The notes under the pieces are model-generated. The model saw only the letters and a program-made list of their open reading frames with translations, was not told the origin of the DNA and did no database searches. Positions 31,488 through 41,404 of a stretch of 64,000 nt of DNA are shown one piece after another. The stretch is from positions 1 through 64,000 of the forward strand of contig JAFCMP010000519.1 of NCBI GenBank assembly GCA_017506865.1. The letters are read 5' to 3'. The translations under genes and the position numbers were made by a program. This DNA comes from Tribonema minus (taxonomy: Eukaryota > Sar > Xanthophyceae > Tribonematales > Tribonemataceae). Position 1 is the stretch's first letter; each line of letters opens with the position of its first letter.

Positions 31488-31640
31488 ATATTTAGTCGGA
31501 TAGGCCCCGACAAGCCATGGAGAAACACATGGAGCATGTATGTGCAGCTGCCGCCTCACTCAGGGCGGGGTCACAGATAGAAGCGCAGACACGGGGTTCG
31601 TATCCCTGTCCGCCATCATCGCGCCGCGTACAACTTGCAT
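31488..31640 (+). repeat. Dispersed tRNA-like repeat, best-preserved copy
   Basis: On the plus strand it holds a D-arm-like hairpin (CCGCC...GGCGG, 31,552-31,570) and, about 30 bases on, a near-perfect T-arm: stem CGGGG, seven-base loop TTCGTAT, stem CCCTG (about 31,597-31,613), with the B-box GGTTCGTATCC. These are the internal RNA polymerase III promoter boxes of tRNA genes and tRNA-derived SINEs. No full cloverleaf can be folded, so it is not a working tRNA. The upstream part matches copies at 15.7, 17.3, 20.5 and 21.3 kb on the other strand. Confidence 0.6.
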
Positions 31641-32533
31641 TGTGCCGCAATGCACATGTAAGGGCTACCTTTGTCGCTGCAGACGATGCCGAAGCGACAC
31701 CGGTGCGACTACACAAGCACGAGATTAAAAACCAGTCACACAAGTGGCAGACATTCGCATGGGTCAACCAGCGTGCACGCGGCAACGATGCTAAGTGCAT
31801 CAGCATCTACCAGAGGAGCTACGGGTGCAAGATGACACAGCACGTGCGGGCACCTCAGAGCAACGCGAAGTGAACTGCAGAGGCCAGTGAACATGTATAC
31901 CAATTGAAAAGCATGAGGTTGCAGTGCACAAGCATGGATGAGCGAGTCCGCGCTGCTACACAGCAGGTGCTAACGCCTCGCTGCTGCAACACCTGGCTGA
32001 TACTCAGGCTTAGGATTTGATAGCTACGTGTGCAGTGCGGTTGGCCTGCCGTGCAGCCTGCTGCCAATTTCATATTTGCTGAAGATCTACATTTGTAATC
32101 TACAAGGTGCCTCCGCGCCAGCTGGTTCTGCTCTAGATGCAGCGCCACCACTACCCGCAGGCCTTGCCCCCCAGATCTGCCCAGGCTGCTTCTGCATGCT
32201 ACTATTAGAAGCTGCAGCTGCTGTCGCTGCCGCTGCTGGTCTTGGCGCAGTTGCTTCAGCTGCTCCTGCTGATGATCCAGCACAATGTGACAGCTTTGTG
32301 CAGTGTCAGCAACTGCTACCCTGTTTACTATTGCTCCCTTGCGGTCGGTGAGGTCGTAGGCCTGAGTCTTGCAAGTTGAATTAACATTGATCAGGCGCAG
32401 CAGCTGTAGCCCCAGGCGCCCGACACCTCCAATCCCGGCTCTTGCTGCAGTAATCGCGTCAAGGCGTCTCGGCTGCTGCTCCTGCTGCCGGGGCTTGCTG
32501 CTGCTGTGTCTGTGTGTTGCTGTTGCTGCTGCT
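31641..32533. other. No gene recognised
   Basis: A long minus-strand open frame crosses into the neighbouring LTR and is Gln/Arg/Ala-rich because of CAG/CTG runs (32,200-32,270 and 32,480-32,533). I do not regard it as a gene. Confidence 0.6.
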
Positions 32534-32787
32534 TGACGTGGTTTCACTGCACGTTGACGAACCAGAGCGGTGACAGACAGAGTAGACAGCACACTGAAAC
32601 CCACAGCAGCACTCCAGCAAGTGTGTGTGTTATCAGGCTGTCGCTCACTCCGAAAGTGACAGAAAACAACCAACCAAACTCAACTTCCTGTAACCGCCAA
32701 CCAAGAACTGTCTCTGGCTGAGCAGAACTGTCCCAATCCTGAGGAAACAGAGAGTTGAAGCAGGTGACACTACCCAGTGGCACCACA
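32534..32787 (-). repeat. 3' LTR of the Gag-only element
   Basis: Direct repeat of 37,855-38,111, with about four differences. TG...CA ends when read on the minus strand. Confidence 0.9.
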
Positions 32788-33337
32788 GTCACCCCCCCTA
32801 GGGCTCTGCTAAGCCCGATAAAAGGGAAGCAACCATGACTTCACTATGCCACTGCAGTCATAACATGACACAAGTGCAAGACCTGCACAATAGCACACAT
32901 GCTAACTGTCTCTCACCCAGCGCCTGTATGCTATGCACGAAAAACGAATGCGGATCTGTACTACTGTCATGTGGCATACAACTACAGCAGAACTAGCACA
33001 GCACTATAGTATATATGTCTGTCTCCGCCTTGCTGCTTGTCGCCCTGCATAGTCCCCACTGTATGTGCTAGCCTAGCCCACTAACTCTAGCTGCATCACT
33101 CCAGTACGCCGCCGAACATATGTGCTTGATCAGGGCACGTGCCCATGCGTTGCTGGATATGATCGCTTGAATGTGGTGGCACCGCGACGAAAAGCGGGTG
33201 ACCAAGCAGAAGCCTGGCAGCCACGGGTGGCGCGTATAAGCTGAGTGCGCGCCGTCGATGCTGAGCCGTTGCCACTGGAACAGCAGTATTACTTCTGGTC
33301 GCTGGAGCCGAATGCGTCAGCACCGCTAAGGGCACTG

Positions 33338-34567
33338 TCACTGATGAAGAGGGCGTTGTCGCGGACGCCTATGTAGATGGTTGCGTATGCGAGCTTGTGT
33401 CGCACGTCGCGCTTGTGTGTTGCGCGTAGAAGAGGATGCCAGCACAGGTGCCGCCGCGGCGCGGGCCGCAGAGCGCACGCTGCGCGCAGAAGAAGTCTCC
33501 AGCGCAGGCGCCGTCGCGGCGCGGGCCGCGGTGCGCAGGCTGCGCGTAGAAGAAGTCACCAGGCTGAGCGCAGGCGTCGCTGCGACATGAGGCGCGGCTC
33601 GCACGCTGCGCGCAGAAGCAGTTGCCAGCGTAGGCGCAGCCATGGCGTAGGCCACGGTGCGCGGAATGCGTGTCGGTATAGTCGCCAGTGCATGCAGCGC
33701 CATGGCGTAGGCCGCGGTGCGCGTGCTGCACGTAGGAAGAGTCGCCAGCGCAGGCGGCGCCACGGCATAGGCCACGGCACGCGAGTTGCGCATAGACGAA
33801 AGCGTTGGCGTGCACGTTGCGCGCAGACCAAAGCGCTGACGTAGTTGACGTCGGAGCAGTTGAAGTTGACGTCGACACCAGTGAGATGCCGCTGAAGTGG
33901 GTGCTGCTGGGCTTGGAGCAGGAGTTGATGTCGATGTGGCAGTTGAAGTAGCGTGCACCGTCGCTGGCGCCGCCGTCGCTGGAGTTGCTGCCGCAGTAGC
34001 TGGGGCAGCCCCCACCCCCCCTTGATCGCGCGATTCCCCGATGCTTGTGTTGGTCGCTGACATGCGACGCACCAATGCGCCACGCTGCGGCGCGGCGCTC
34101 GTCGTGCGTGATGCCAGCACAGCTGCAGAGTATGAAGTCGCAAATCCTGCCGCCTCTAAGTACGGCGAGCGCTGCTGCGCGTTGTGGCGGCGCCGCGGCA
34201 GCACGCGCTGCTGCGACGGGGATGGCGATGCAGGTGTGAAGGAAAGTGCGGGTGCCCGCAGTGTGGAAGCCATTCCCGGCGCCGTGCCCGGCGCGGTTGT
34301 GCTGGTTCCATGTGTGGCAGTGCTGTGCGTGTGCAGAAGAGATGGCAGCTGCTGCTGCAGGGATGATGCTGCTGCCATGATCGACGGCTGCTGGTGCTGA
34401 GGAGCTGATGCCGCCGGAGTTGACCACTGCTGAGCGATGATGTGCGGCTGCTGCTGCTGTAGTGAAGCTGCTGCAACCACGGGCGCGCCGTGCGCGCTGA
34501 CTGTCGTCTGGGGCAGGGCGTCACTCCCACCCCCCACGACACTTGTACCCCCAAGTGCTCCCCCCAC
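33338..34567 (-). CDS. Second ORF of the Gag-only element, low complexity with 20-residue repeats
   Basis: A 409-residue open frame that begins 28 bases after the Gag stop. The N-terminal part is Gln/His/Ala/Thr-rich. The C-terminal half consists of about seven 20-residue repeats (ARSVRAAARAA-type, each ending Ala-Leu-Ala-Thr-like) made by a 60 bp minisatellite. No family is recognised. It may be a real accessory protein, or just open sequence kept by the repeat. Confidence 0.4.
   Translation of the reverse strand: MGGALGGTSVVGGGSDALPQTTVSAHGAPVVAAASLQQQQPHIIAQQWSTPAASAPQHQQPSIMAAASSLQQQLPSLLHTHSTATHGTSTTAPGTAPGMASTLRAPALSFTPASPSPSQQRVLPRRRHNAQQRSPYLEAAGFATSYSAAVLASRTTSAAPQRGALVRRMSATNTSIGESRDQGGVGAAPATAAATPATAAPATVHATSTATSTSTPAPSPAAPTSAASHWCRRQLQLLRRQLRQRFGLRATCTPTLSSMRNSRAVAYAVAPPALATLPTCSTRTAAYAMALHALATIPTRIPRTVAYAMAAPTLATASARSVRAAPHVAATPALSLVTSSTRSLRTAARAATAPALETSSARSVRSAARAAAAPVLASSSTRNTQARRATQARIRNHLHRRPRQRPLHQ
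33420..33830. repeat. 60 bp minisatellite, about seven units
   Basis: The block TGCGCGTAGAAGAAGTC...CCAG recurs near 33,421, 33,480, 33,540, 33,600, 33,662, 33,722 and 33,783. Units are diverged, but the period stays close to 60 bases, a multiple of three, so the reading frame of the second ORF is preserved. Confidence 0.8.
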
Positions 34568-34594
34568 GCCGAGGGCTGGCGCGGGGTCGCACCC

Positions 34595-37500
34595 CTAGGT
34601 GTTGTGACCGCCATGGTTGCGGCCCGTGCCGCCGCCGTCGCGCCTGTGTGCCGCTATTGCTGATTTACCCTGCTCGCCCTTGCTGATCCCCTGCCTCGCG
34701 CGTGCGCACAGCTGCTTGAAGTCGTCGTCGCTGTGCGGCTTGAATCTCTGTACCCATGGTAGCCGCTTGACAGCAGCGTCCCAGTTTGCGCTGTTGTAGT
34801 CTGCATCGCAGTTGACGAATCCGTGGTCAGTGCTGCCGCAGTTGAAGCAAGCGCGGCCCTGAGGTGCAGTGTGGAACTCGTATATCGCGTACGCCGTTTG
34901 AAGTTGTTGGCGCTGATCCACAGTGAGTGCTGCGCTGCTGTCGCTAGCGGGACTGTTGTAGGGCGACTGCTTGACTGCGCCACCAGTGCTGCTGCCAGTG
35001 CCGCCGCCAACCCCCTTATTGTACGACGCAAGGTCTGTGGGAAACACTGGGTAACGGGGGTCAGGGGGCTGCGAGGTGTGCAATGCGCCGCCGGCGGCCT
35101 CCTTGGCAAGAATTGCCAGCAGATCCTCCGAGGTGTACCGCGCGGGGGCTTCGCTGATGGCATTGAAGAGCGCTGACAGGTTCGGGTAGTGACGACGAAG
35201 TAGCTGGAGGAGCGCTGACAGGACGATGACGTCCAGCGAGGGGTCGAGGGAGGTCGCGATGGTCTTGGCGTCCGCAAACTCGATGATGAAGTCCTTTAAC
35301 GAGAGGCCCCCACGCAGTGACCAGCTCATGAGGCTAGCTGCGATGGTGGTGGGCTCCTCGATCTCAAGGAAGGTAGCGATGCGGTGAAACAGCCACTCAA
35401 GCAGCGCGCCGTCGCGCTTTGCGGGCGTGAGCGCGTTCCCCTGCTCCACCCAGGCAAGCGCTTGCCGTTGCAGCTGCGCCAGGCGATGGTGGTTGCCGCC
35501 GCCGTTCTTGATGCAGTTGCAGATGCCGTACACAGCCTGCTCGAACCAGTCGCAGCCGAAGTCGTCAGCGTTGCGCAGGTTCGGCCAAAGCTTCTTCTGG
35601 CGGAGGGCGGTAGCAGCAGCCTTGAACTTGGCTGGAAGCTGCTTCTTGAGGAGGGTGAGCGCTGTGACGCTGTCCGCGTCGACCTTAGTCTTCACGTACT
35701 GCTTCTCGTGGAGCGTGACGGAGAAGCGCATGAGCGCGTAGCCCTCGTCGTCGAAGCCGGAGATGTCTGCCATTGGTGCCGCCGCCGCCGCTGCTGCTGC
35801 TGCCGGCCCTGCGGCGCAAGGGCGGGCGCCGCCTGTGCCGCTGCTGCTGGCACTCAAGCCGCCGCCGCCGCCGCCGCCGCCGCCGCCTCCGCCGCTGCCG
35901 CCGCCGCCGTCTCCGCCGCCGCCGCGGCTGCCGCCGCCGCCAACGCCGGCGCCAGGCGCGGCGCGACGCGCGCCGCCAGCATGGCTGCTGCGTGTGTGGC
36001 TGGGGGCACTGTAACTGTCGGCGTCGTAGTCAGCGTCAGCGCGCGCGCGCGACAGCTGCGACTGGGCCTGCTCCAGCGCGCGTTGCTGAGCATCTAGGGT
36101 GCGCTCGCGCGCGTCCATGGCGCCCTGCCGCAGTGCTGCCCGTGCATCCATCTCCTCCTCCCAGCGGTGCTGTATGTCCTGCTGGCGCCGCTCCGCAAGC
36201 TCCTGTTGAGCGCGGTCGTGCTCGCGCTGCGCCGCCGCCGCCAGCGCCTCTGCCCTTGTTTGCTCCTCAAGGCGCGCCTGCGTTAGCAGCGTCTGCGTGA
36301 TAGCGTACACATGCGGCTGGCTGGCTTGACGTGCCGCGCCGTCGAGCTGCGCGCGCGCGTCAGGCTTGAGCATGTCCAGCAGGCTGCTGCGCCTGGAGGC
36401 TGAGGCGAAGTCGCCGCCGCAAAGAGGCTCAGGCGCGGCGACCATAGATGGGTAGCGATCCGGCTGAGATGTGTGTGCGTGGACGGGGATGGTAGCCGCG
36501 ATCGACGATGATGACGCGCGGCCTGAGAGGTCCTGCGCTGGCGCGCTAGCGACGGAGCGCGCGGGTGCTGCCGAGGGTTGCGCGGCGTGGGCGCTGAGCA
36601 TGGAGCGCACGTCAACAGCGCGGCGGCTGACGTCGCGGCCGCCGCTGCTGCCAAGCGCGCGCAGGTTGCGTTCGCAAAGTTCGGCATGTGCAGAAGTCTG
36701 CAAGGCTGAAGCGGGCGTGTAGAATCGCGTAGCCTGAGCCTCGCGCAGGCCAGCTATGGACGTCATGAGGTCGTCGACGCGGGTGGTGAGGCTGGTAACG
36801 CAATCCGTGACGGCTTGCACCTCGCATGCCGCGTGCTGTGCTACCTCCGTCTGCCGCATTTGTAGCTCGTCCACTTGCGGAAGGACGTGCTCGGAGATTG
36901 TGTTGGCAACTTGAAGGTGTGATGCCAACTGCTCTGCATTCGTGGCGCGCACCTTGTTCTCCTCTGCGCACCACTCTGCGCGATCAAGGCGCCGCCGGAA
37001 CGCGTTGAGATCCGCATGCACGTCCGCCGCGAACTGTGCCTGCGCAGCCTCCTGCGCCACCGCCACTTCCTGATGCGCCATGAGCTGCGCCTCAACCTTT
37101 GCGTACTTTTGCTGCAAATCAGCAAAGGCGATGCTCAGTGGGGCACGCTTGTGCTCGGGGACGCCTGGCGCAAGCAGCTGCTCTTGGCAACGCAGCTGCT
37201 CCTCACCCCCCCTGCCGCTGATGAGTGTCGTTTGTCGGATGCTGCGAGGACTGGCGTCGAAACGGTCGACATCCTGCTGCTCCGAATGGCCGAAAAGGCC
37301 GTCAACACTGCCGGTGCTCGTGGAACGGATGCTCGCGTTGCCACGAGTAGGCGTGTTGAAAGTGCCAGGGTAGTCCACGGCCAAACCGCGGGCTAAAGTC
37401 TCGTCACCGCTGCTAGATGCCTTAGCCGCCGAGCCGAGGTCATTACGGGCGATGAATGGGCCTGCCGATGTCGCTGCTGACGATTGGCTGTCGCCAGCTG

Positions 37501-37603
37501 CTGCACTCGGCTGCCAGTGGGTCGTAGAGGGAGCGCGCCTGTGATACGCGGTAGCGTCCGAATTGGCCATAGTAGGCGATCCGCCCGCGTCCATAGGCTT
37601 CAA
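34595..37603 (-). CDS. Gag polyprotein of the LTR element
   Basis: A single open frame of 1,002 residues. Order: variable Ser/Ala-rich N terminus; coiled-coil-like stretch at about residues 160-310 (AQLMAHQEVAVAQEAAQAQF and on); a charged Glu/Gln/Arg helix at about 440-520; a Gly-rich run at about 545-595 coded by CCG repeats; a retrotransposon-Gag-like helical capsid domain at about 620-850 (ALLEWLFHRIATFLEIEEPT and GGLSLKDFIIEFADAKTIA are diagnostic blocks); then a CCHC zinc knuckle CFNCGSTDHGFVNC at about 937-950. Gag builds the particle and packages RNA. The capsid part is homologous to the fragment at 51.2-52.0 kb. Confidence 0.85.
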   Translation of the reverse strand: MKPMDAGGSPTMANSDATAYHRRAPSTTHWQPSAAAGDSQSSAATSAGPFIARNDLGSAAKASSSGDETLARGLAVDYPGTFNTPTRGNASIRSTSTGSVDGLFGHSEQQDVDRFDASPRSIRQTTLISGRGGEEQLRCQEQLLAPGVPEHKRAPLSIAFADLQQKYAKVEAQLMAHQEVAVAQEAAQAQFAADVHADLNAFRRRLDRAEWCAEENKVRATNAEQLASHLQVANTISEHVLPQVDELQMRQTEVAQHAACEVQAVTDCVTSLTTRVDDLMTSIAGLREAQATRFYTPASALQTSAHAELCERNLRALGSSGGRDVSRRAVDVRSMLSAHAAQPSAAPARSVASAPAQDLSGRASSSSIAATIPVHAHTSQPDRYPSMVAAPEPLCGGDFASASRRSSLLDMLKPDARAQLDGAARQASQPHVYAITQTLLTQARLEEQTRAEALAAAAQREHDRAQQELAERRQQDIQHRWEEEMDARAALRQGAMDARERTLDAQQRALEQAQSQLSRARADADYDADSYSAPSHTRSSHAGGARRAAPGAGVGGGGSRGGGGDGGGGSGGGGGGGGGGGGLSASSSGTGGARPCAAGPAAAAAAAAAPMADISGFDDEGYALMRFSVTLHEKQYVKTKVDADSVTALTLLKKQLPAKFKAAATALRQKKLWPNLRNADDFGCDWFEQAVYGICNCIKNGGGNHHRLAQLQRQALAWVEQGNALTPAKRDGALLEWLFHRIATFLEIEEPTTIAASLMSWSLRGGLSLKDFIIEFADAKTIATSLDPSLDVIVLSALLQLLRRHYPNLSALFNAISEAPARYTSEDLLAILAKEAAGGALHTSQPPDPRYPVFPTDLASYNKGVGGGTGSSTGGAVKQSPYNSPASDSSAALTVDQRQQLQTAYAIYEFHTAPQGRACFNCGSTDHGFVNCDADYNSANWDAAVKRLPWVQRFKPHSDDDFKQLCARARQGISKGEQGKSAIAAHRRDGGGTGRNHGGHNT
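35860..35945. repeat. CCG-rich microsatellite inside Gag
   Basis: GCCGCCGCC-type repeats that encode the Gly-rich run of Gag on the minus strand. Open frames on the plus strand here (poly-Pro, poly-Arg, poly-Ala) are shadows. Confidence 0.85.
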
Positions 37604-37854
37604 GTCTCACCTCTGAACGAGCTGCAGCGGAGTATCCGCCACAGAAGGGCAGTAGGTGAGCCGTGCTCGGCTGACGTGCTGCTCGTGACGCCACGCGCAG
37701 TGGACTGTGCGATGCTCTCCGCCGAGAGTGGTCCAAGAAGTGACGAAGCTCCTTGGGCACTAGACGTGCGCGTGTGAGGGTGCTCTGGTTCGCGACTTCG
37801 CTGCCGATGCAACAGCCAGGTCGTCTGTACTGCGTCGTTTGTACCGAAACCAAA

Positions 37855-38111
37855 TGACGTGGTTTCACTGCCCGTTGACGACCCAGAGCGGTGACAGACA
37901 GAGTAGACAGCACACTGAAACCCACAGCAGCACTCCAGCAAGTGTGTGTGTGTTATCAGGCTGTCGCTCACTCCGAAAGGTGACAGAAAACAACCAACCA
38001 AACTCAACTTCCTGTAACCGCCAACCAAGAACTGTCTCTGGCTGAGCAGAACTGTCCCAATCCTGAGGAAACAGAGAGTTGAAGCAGGTGACACTACCCA
38101 GTGGCACCACA
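37855..38111 (-). repeat. 5' LTR of the Gag-only element
   Basis: Partner of 32,534-32,787. It lies upstream of Gag on the minus strand and so drives the element's RNA. Confidence 0.9.
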
Positions 38112-38654
38112 TGCTGCTGCCGGTTCTATTGTGTGTCTCCACCCACGGCCAGGCAGCAGCAGCTGCAACACTTCGGGTCGTTGCAAGCTGGTAAGTTTGA
38201 GCAAATGCGGCAGCTGCGATCACACAAACTGTCTCTGCATGGCCGATAGCAGCAGCAGCAGCAAGCAGTAGACACGCGCGAAGCAGGCAGTTGTGGTCTT
38301 GGCAGTGTCGATATTGCAAGCCACCTTGACCCGCCTGCTGCACCGGCAGCAAGAGTAGCTGTAGCTGTACCAAGTTCGAGTTACAGCAGCTGGGCATGCC
38401 TGATATGCTCGTATAGGTCGTCGTCTGAGGCAGCGCGGCGCTTTCAAGTGGCAGTTGGAGCCTGTTTTTCCTGGCCACCCAGAAGTGATCACTTTTCTTG
38501 TCGCCTGACCGCAGTTTTCCTGTCGCCTGACCAGAAAATCGACACCGGTAAAAACTTGCCTTTCCGGTTTCACAAAGCGAGGCAATTGCTCGCACATTCC
38601 GACTTCGCCAAAAACAGGACAAAATCAGAAGGACGGAAAGGTCTCTCCAGTTTT
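38112..38654. other. No gene recognised
   Basis: Non-repetitive flank with a short AGC run (38,248-38,263) and no supported exon. Confidence 0.5.
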
Positions 38655-38969
38655 TGCTTTTCCAAATAGGCTGACCCTGAAAGGTCTCTCCAGTTTTCGG
38701 TTTTCGGTTCTTGAGGCCGGCCTGTATTCAGCTAGCTACTTGTATCCAAGTATTACAAAAAGTTAATAAAATTTACGAAGTACTGAATGAGTTACTCAGA
38801 TGGGGGAGGGTAGCTTCACTGTGGATACTAATGGCTGTGTTTGTCCATGTTGAGGTTTGCTTGTTGAAGTTGAGGTCATGGCTGGCTGGCTTGAGGCCGG
38901 CCTGTATTCAGCTACTTGTATCCAAGTATTACAAAAAGTTAATAAAATATACGAAGTACTAGGTGAGTT

Positions 38970-40914
38970 CATTCTACGCAGGTCACTGACGAAGCGCATG
39001 GGCTTCTTAGCTCGGGTCGTTGACACGGCTTTGAGTGAGACATGGTTGCACGCGTTTGACGGGTTCTGTGCATGGACGCTCGAACGCATGCTGCATCTGC
39101 ACGGCTGCTCTACCGCGGCAGCCATGAAGTCACACCTGCTGGCCGCCTGCACTGCTGGTGACAATGAGGAAGCCAGCAGTGGCAGCGTGCTGGTATTGCC
39201 GTGCTTGGGCCCGCCAGAACTCACGGACATCGCAGTGCCACTGCGGGCGTCACGGTTGCCGGAGCGACGAGGCGGTCTGGGCATGCCGCTTTTGGGGCTA
39301 CTGGCACCAGCCGCATACACGGCCCAGGCATGCACAACACTGAGGCCGGCAATAATTCATGCCACTGTGGCAGCAGGGGCCCTGAGGCTCGGCACTGACG
39401 AACACGGCGCAGTCACCTGGTTCGCGCAGCAATCATGCGCAATACGCGAGGACCAGGGACTGCCGCCAATCATCGAGGCCGTGCGACGCTCTACGCGAGC
39501 GCTGACAGCTGATGGCGGCGAAAAATCACGCACAGCTGTGGCCGAGCAGCTCCCAGCATCGTTGCTACGGTGGGCAGCAGATACGACGGCCGCAGCGTCG
39601 ACGCTCCCCACTGCGGTGCAAGCGATCTACGCCGCAACTGCCGTCACGGAGACAGTGACCACTGAGCCAGCCCCACACACCCACGGCATTGTGCCTGGCG
39701 CCGAGGCGGCCGCTGCGGCGGCGACCGTACCTGGCCTTCAAGCCGCTGCCGCGGCTGCCCCTTCCACGCCCGCTAAAACACAAACTAGCGCGGAAGAAAG
39801 CAGCTGCAGCGGCGGGCAGGAGGACGACGACGACGACTGGGAGGCCTATGCTGACGAGATCTGCAGGAAGGTAGTGCCCCGCCGCCGGCGCGGTCACTTC
39901 ACGCACGGACTACAAGCCGGCCTTTCAAATGTTCTTCGACGTCAATACGAGGATTGCCTGGTGGAGGACCTAGAGGCTGCCTCGGCTGGTGCCGTGGGCA
40001 AGCCGACGCAGGCTGCACCTATTGGTGACTCGCGCGACACCAGCCGCCGCCGCCAACAGGCTAGCGCACGGGTCCTGGCGCAGCTGCGCAGCCAGCGTGC
40101 GTCCGGGGCAATGGCGTGGATGAGCGTGCCACCCACTGCCAATGACCGCCCGGGTGCGGCGCCCATGTCCAGTATGGCAGCAGCCACGATGATTTTGATT
40201 GCGATCTTCATAGACGGGTGGGGCATACAGGGCGAGGTGTGCCCATGGCGGTGCAGTGATGTGAGCTTCACCTCCACGCATGCGATCAGCTGCCCCAGCC
40301 AGCACATACGGGGGCACAACGCGACACACACTGCCCAAAAGCGGTGCCTGCAGCGCATCTTGAGACAGCACCATGTCTCTATTGTCCGCAATGAGGACGC
40401 TAGCGTCTTCAAGGTACCGGGGTATCGGGCGGACACAGTCATTGACCCAGGGTGTCTGCACTTTAGCAGTGCATACCGTAACAAGGGAATAGTGCTAGAC
40501 ACAAGTGTGCGCGCGCCCACAGCGAGCTCGTACCTGACAGGCAAAACAAATGCCTCGAACACGGACGGCTATGCTGCTGGGGTGGGGGAGGACGCGAAGG
40601 TCAAGCACCACACCGGCACCTTGACGTCATCTTGGGCTTTTGTGCCATTCGTGCAGGAGTCGTACGGACGGCTGGGCAAGCAGACAAGCCTTTTTGTTAA
40701 GGAGTTGGCAATGCACTCAGCACTGTGCTCAGGGGGGGGGAAGGCAGATGTGTTTCGCAAGGCCGGGTTAGCTAAGTGTCAGATCCTCATTGAGCTGAGC
40801 ATATCGCTGGCGCGGGAGTTGGCGGAGCGCGTCATGGCGTACACACGTGGAGCGCGAATGCTGGGCTGTGTTGCGGCGCCGGTATCCAAGCTCCTAGGGC
40901 ACAGCGCAGACTAG
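38970..40914 (+). CDS. LINE ORF, 3' part: RT thumb region and PD-(D/E)XK-like endonuclease
   Basis: The open frame continues upstream into host repeat, so the true start is lost. The first part (LPERRGGLGMPLLGLLAPAA) is the block that follows the RT in many LINEs. Then comes a Cys/His cluster (CPWRC...HAISCP...H, about residues 450-480 of the frame). A restriction-like endonuclease pattern follows: VPGYRADTVI with the first Asp, IVLDTSVRAP with the second, Lys in EDAKVKHHTG, and FVPFVQESYGRLGKQ. In such LINEs this nuclease nicks the target DNA for target-primed reverse transcription. An acidic run (EDDDDDWE) and Ala-rich spacer lie between. No stop until TAG at 40,912-40,914. Family assigned from motif order only. 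Confidence 0.65.
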
Positions 40915-40997
40915 GCTGCTGCGTTGACGCAAGCTTTTCGATTGCATAGGCAACCCGGCCTCCCTTGGGCCTTTATAAATACAAGTCCATACGTACT
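38970..40997 (+). mobile_element. 5'-truncated LINE (non-LTR retrotransposon) with restriction-like endonuclease
   Basis: Inserted into the second tandem unit. AGGTGAGTT is duplicated on both sides (38,961-38,969 and 40,998-41,006), extendable to 13 bases with TACT. The coding part carries a post-RT segment and a C-terminal endonuclease; the RT catalytic core is missing, as in usual 5' truncation. The 3' end (40,917-40,997) recurs at 61,166-61,244, which fixes the element's true 3' terminus. There is no poly(A) tail. Confidence 0.8.
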
Positions 40998-41404
40998 AGG
41001 TGAGTTACTCAGATGGGGGAGGGTAGCTTGACTGTGGAAACTAATGCTGTGTTTGTCCACGTTGAGGTTTGATTGTTGAAGTTGAGGTCATGGCTGGCTG
41101 GCTTGAGGCCGGCTTGTATTCAGCTACTTGTAACCAAGTATTACAAAATATTAATAAAATTTACAAAGTACTAGGTAAGTCACTCAGATGGGGGAGGGTA
41201 TGTTGACTGTGGAAACTAATGGCTGTGTTTGTCCAAGTTGAGTAGCTGAATACAGGCCGGCCTCAAGAACCGAAAACCGAAAACTGGAGAGACCTTTCAG
41301 GGTCAGCCTCTTTGGAAAAGTAATATTTGGGCAGGCCGGCCTCAAGCCAGCCAGCCATGACCTCAACTTCATGTTGAAGTTGAGGGTTGTCAAACACAGA
41401 ACAG

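Larger units (their letters stand above)
32534..38111 (-). mobile_element. Gag-only LTR retrotransposon (TR-GAG-like), whole-looking and young
   Basis: Two direct repeats of 254 and 257 bp bound 5.58 kb. On the minus strand each LTR starts TGTGGTGCC and ends CCACGTCA. The LTRs differ at only about four places, so the insertion is recent. A primer-binding-site-like TGGTTTCGGTACA begins two bases inside the 5' LTR (37,852 leftward) and a GGGGGG-containing purine tract lies just inside the 3' LTR (32,790-32,800). The only proteins are a 1,002-residue Gag and a low-complexity second ORF; there is no protease, RT, RNase H or integrase. No break is visible in Gag. It must borrow Pol from another element. 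The flanks are CTG repeats, so the 5 bp target duplication is ambiguous. Confidence 0.85.
38655..41400. repeat. Inverted-repeat structure enclosing tandem units of about 180 bp
   Basis: The left arm (38,655-38,735; GGCTGACCCTGAAAGGTCTC through GAGGCCGGCCTGTATTCAGC) recurs inverted at 41,243-41,322. Between the arms, a unit starting TTGAGGCCGGCCTGTATTCA and ending GTCATGGCTGGCTGGC occurs three times head to tail: 38,711-38,889, 38,890-41,103 (split by the LINE) and 41,104-41,240 (partial). A further inverted piece of the unit junction lies at 41,333-41,371, followed by an 11 bp hairpin (CCTCAACTTCA / TGAAGTTGAGG, 41,360-41,384). It could be a large non-autonomous DNA element or a fold-back element; no transposase is present. 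Confidence 0.7.

Noticed and set aside
31540-31620. tRNA gene
   Set aside because: T-arm is good, but acceptor and anticodon arms do not form; better seen as a tRNA-derived repeat.
31855-32673. 272-codon minus-strand Gln/Arg-rich frame
   Set aside because: Runs from unrelated flank across CAG repeats into an LTR; composition explained by triplet repeats.
35384-36300. Plus-strand frames of 237 and 175 codons with poly-Ala, poly-Pro and poly-Arg
   Set aside because: Opposite strand of the intact Gag ORF and its CCG repeat.
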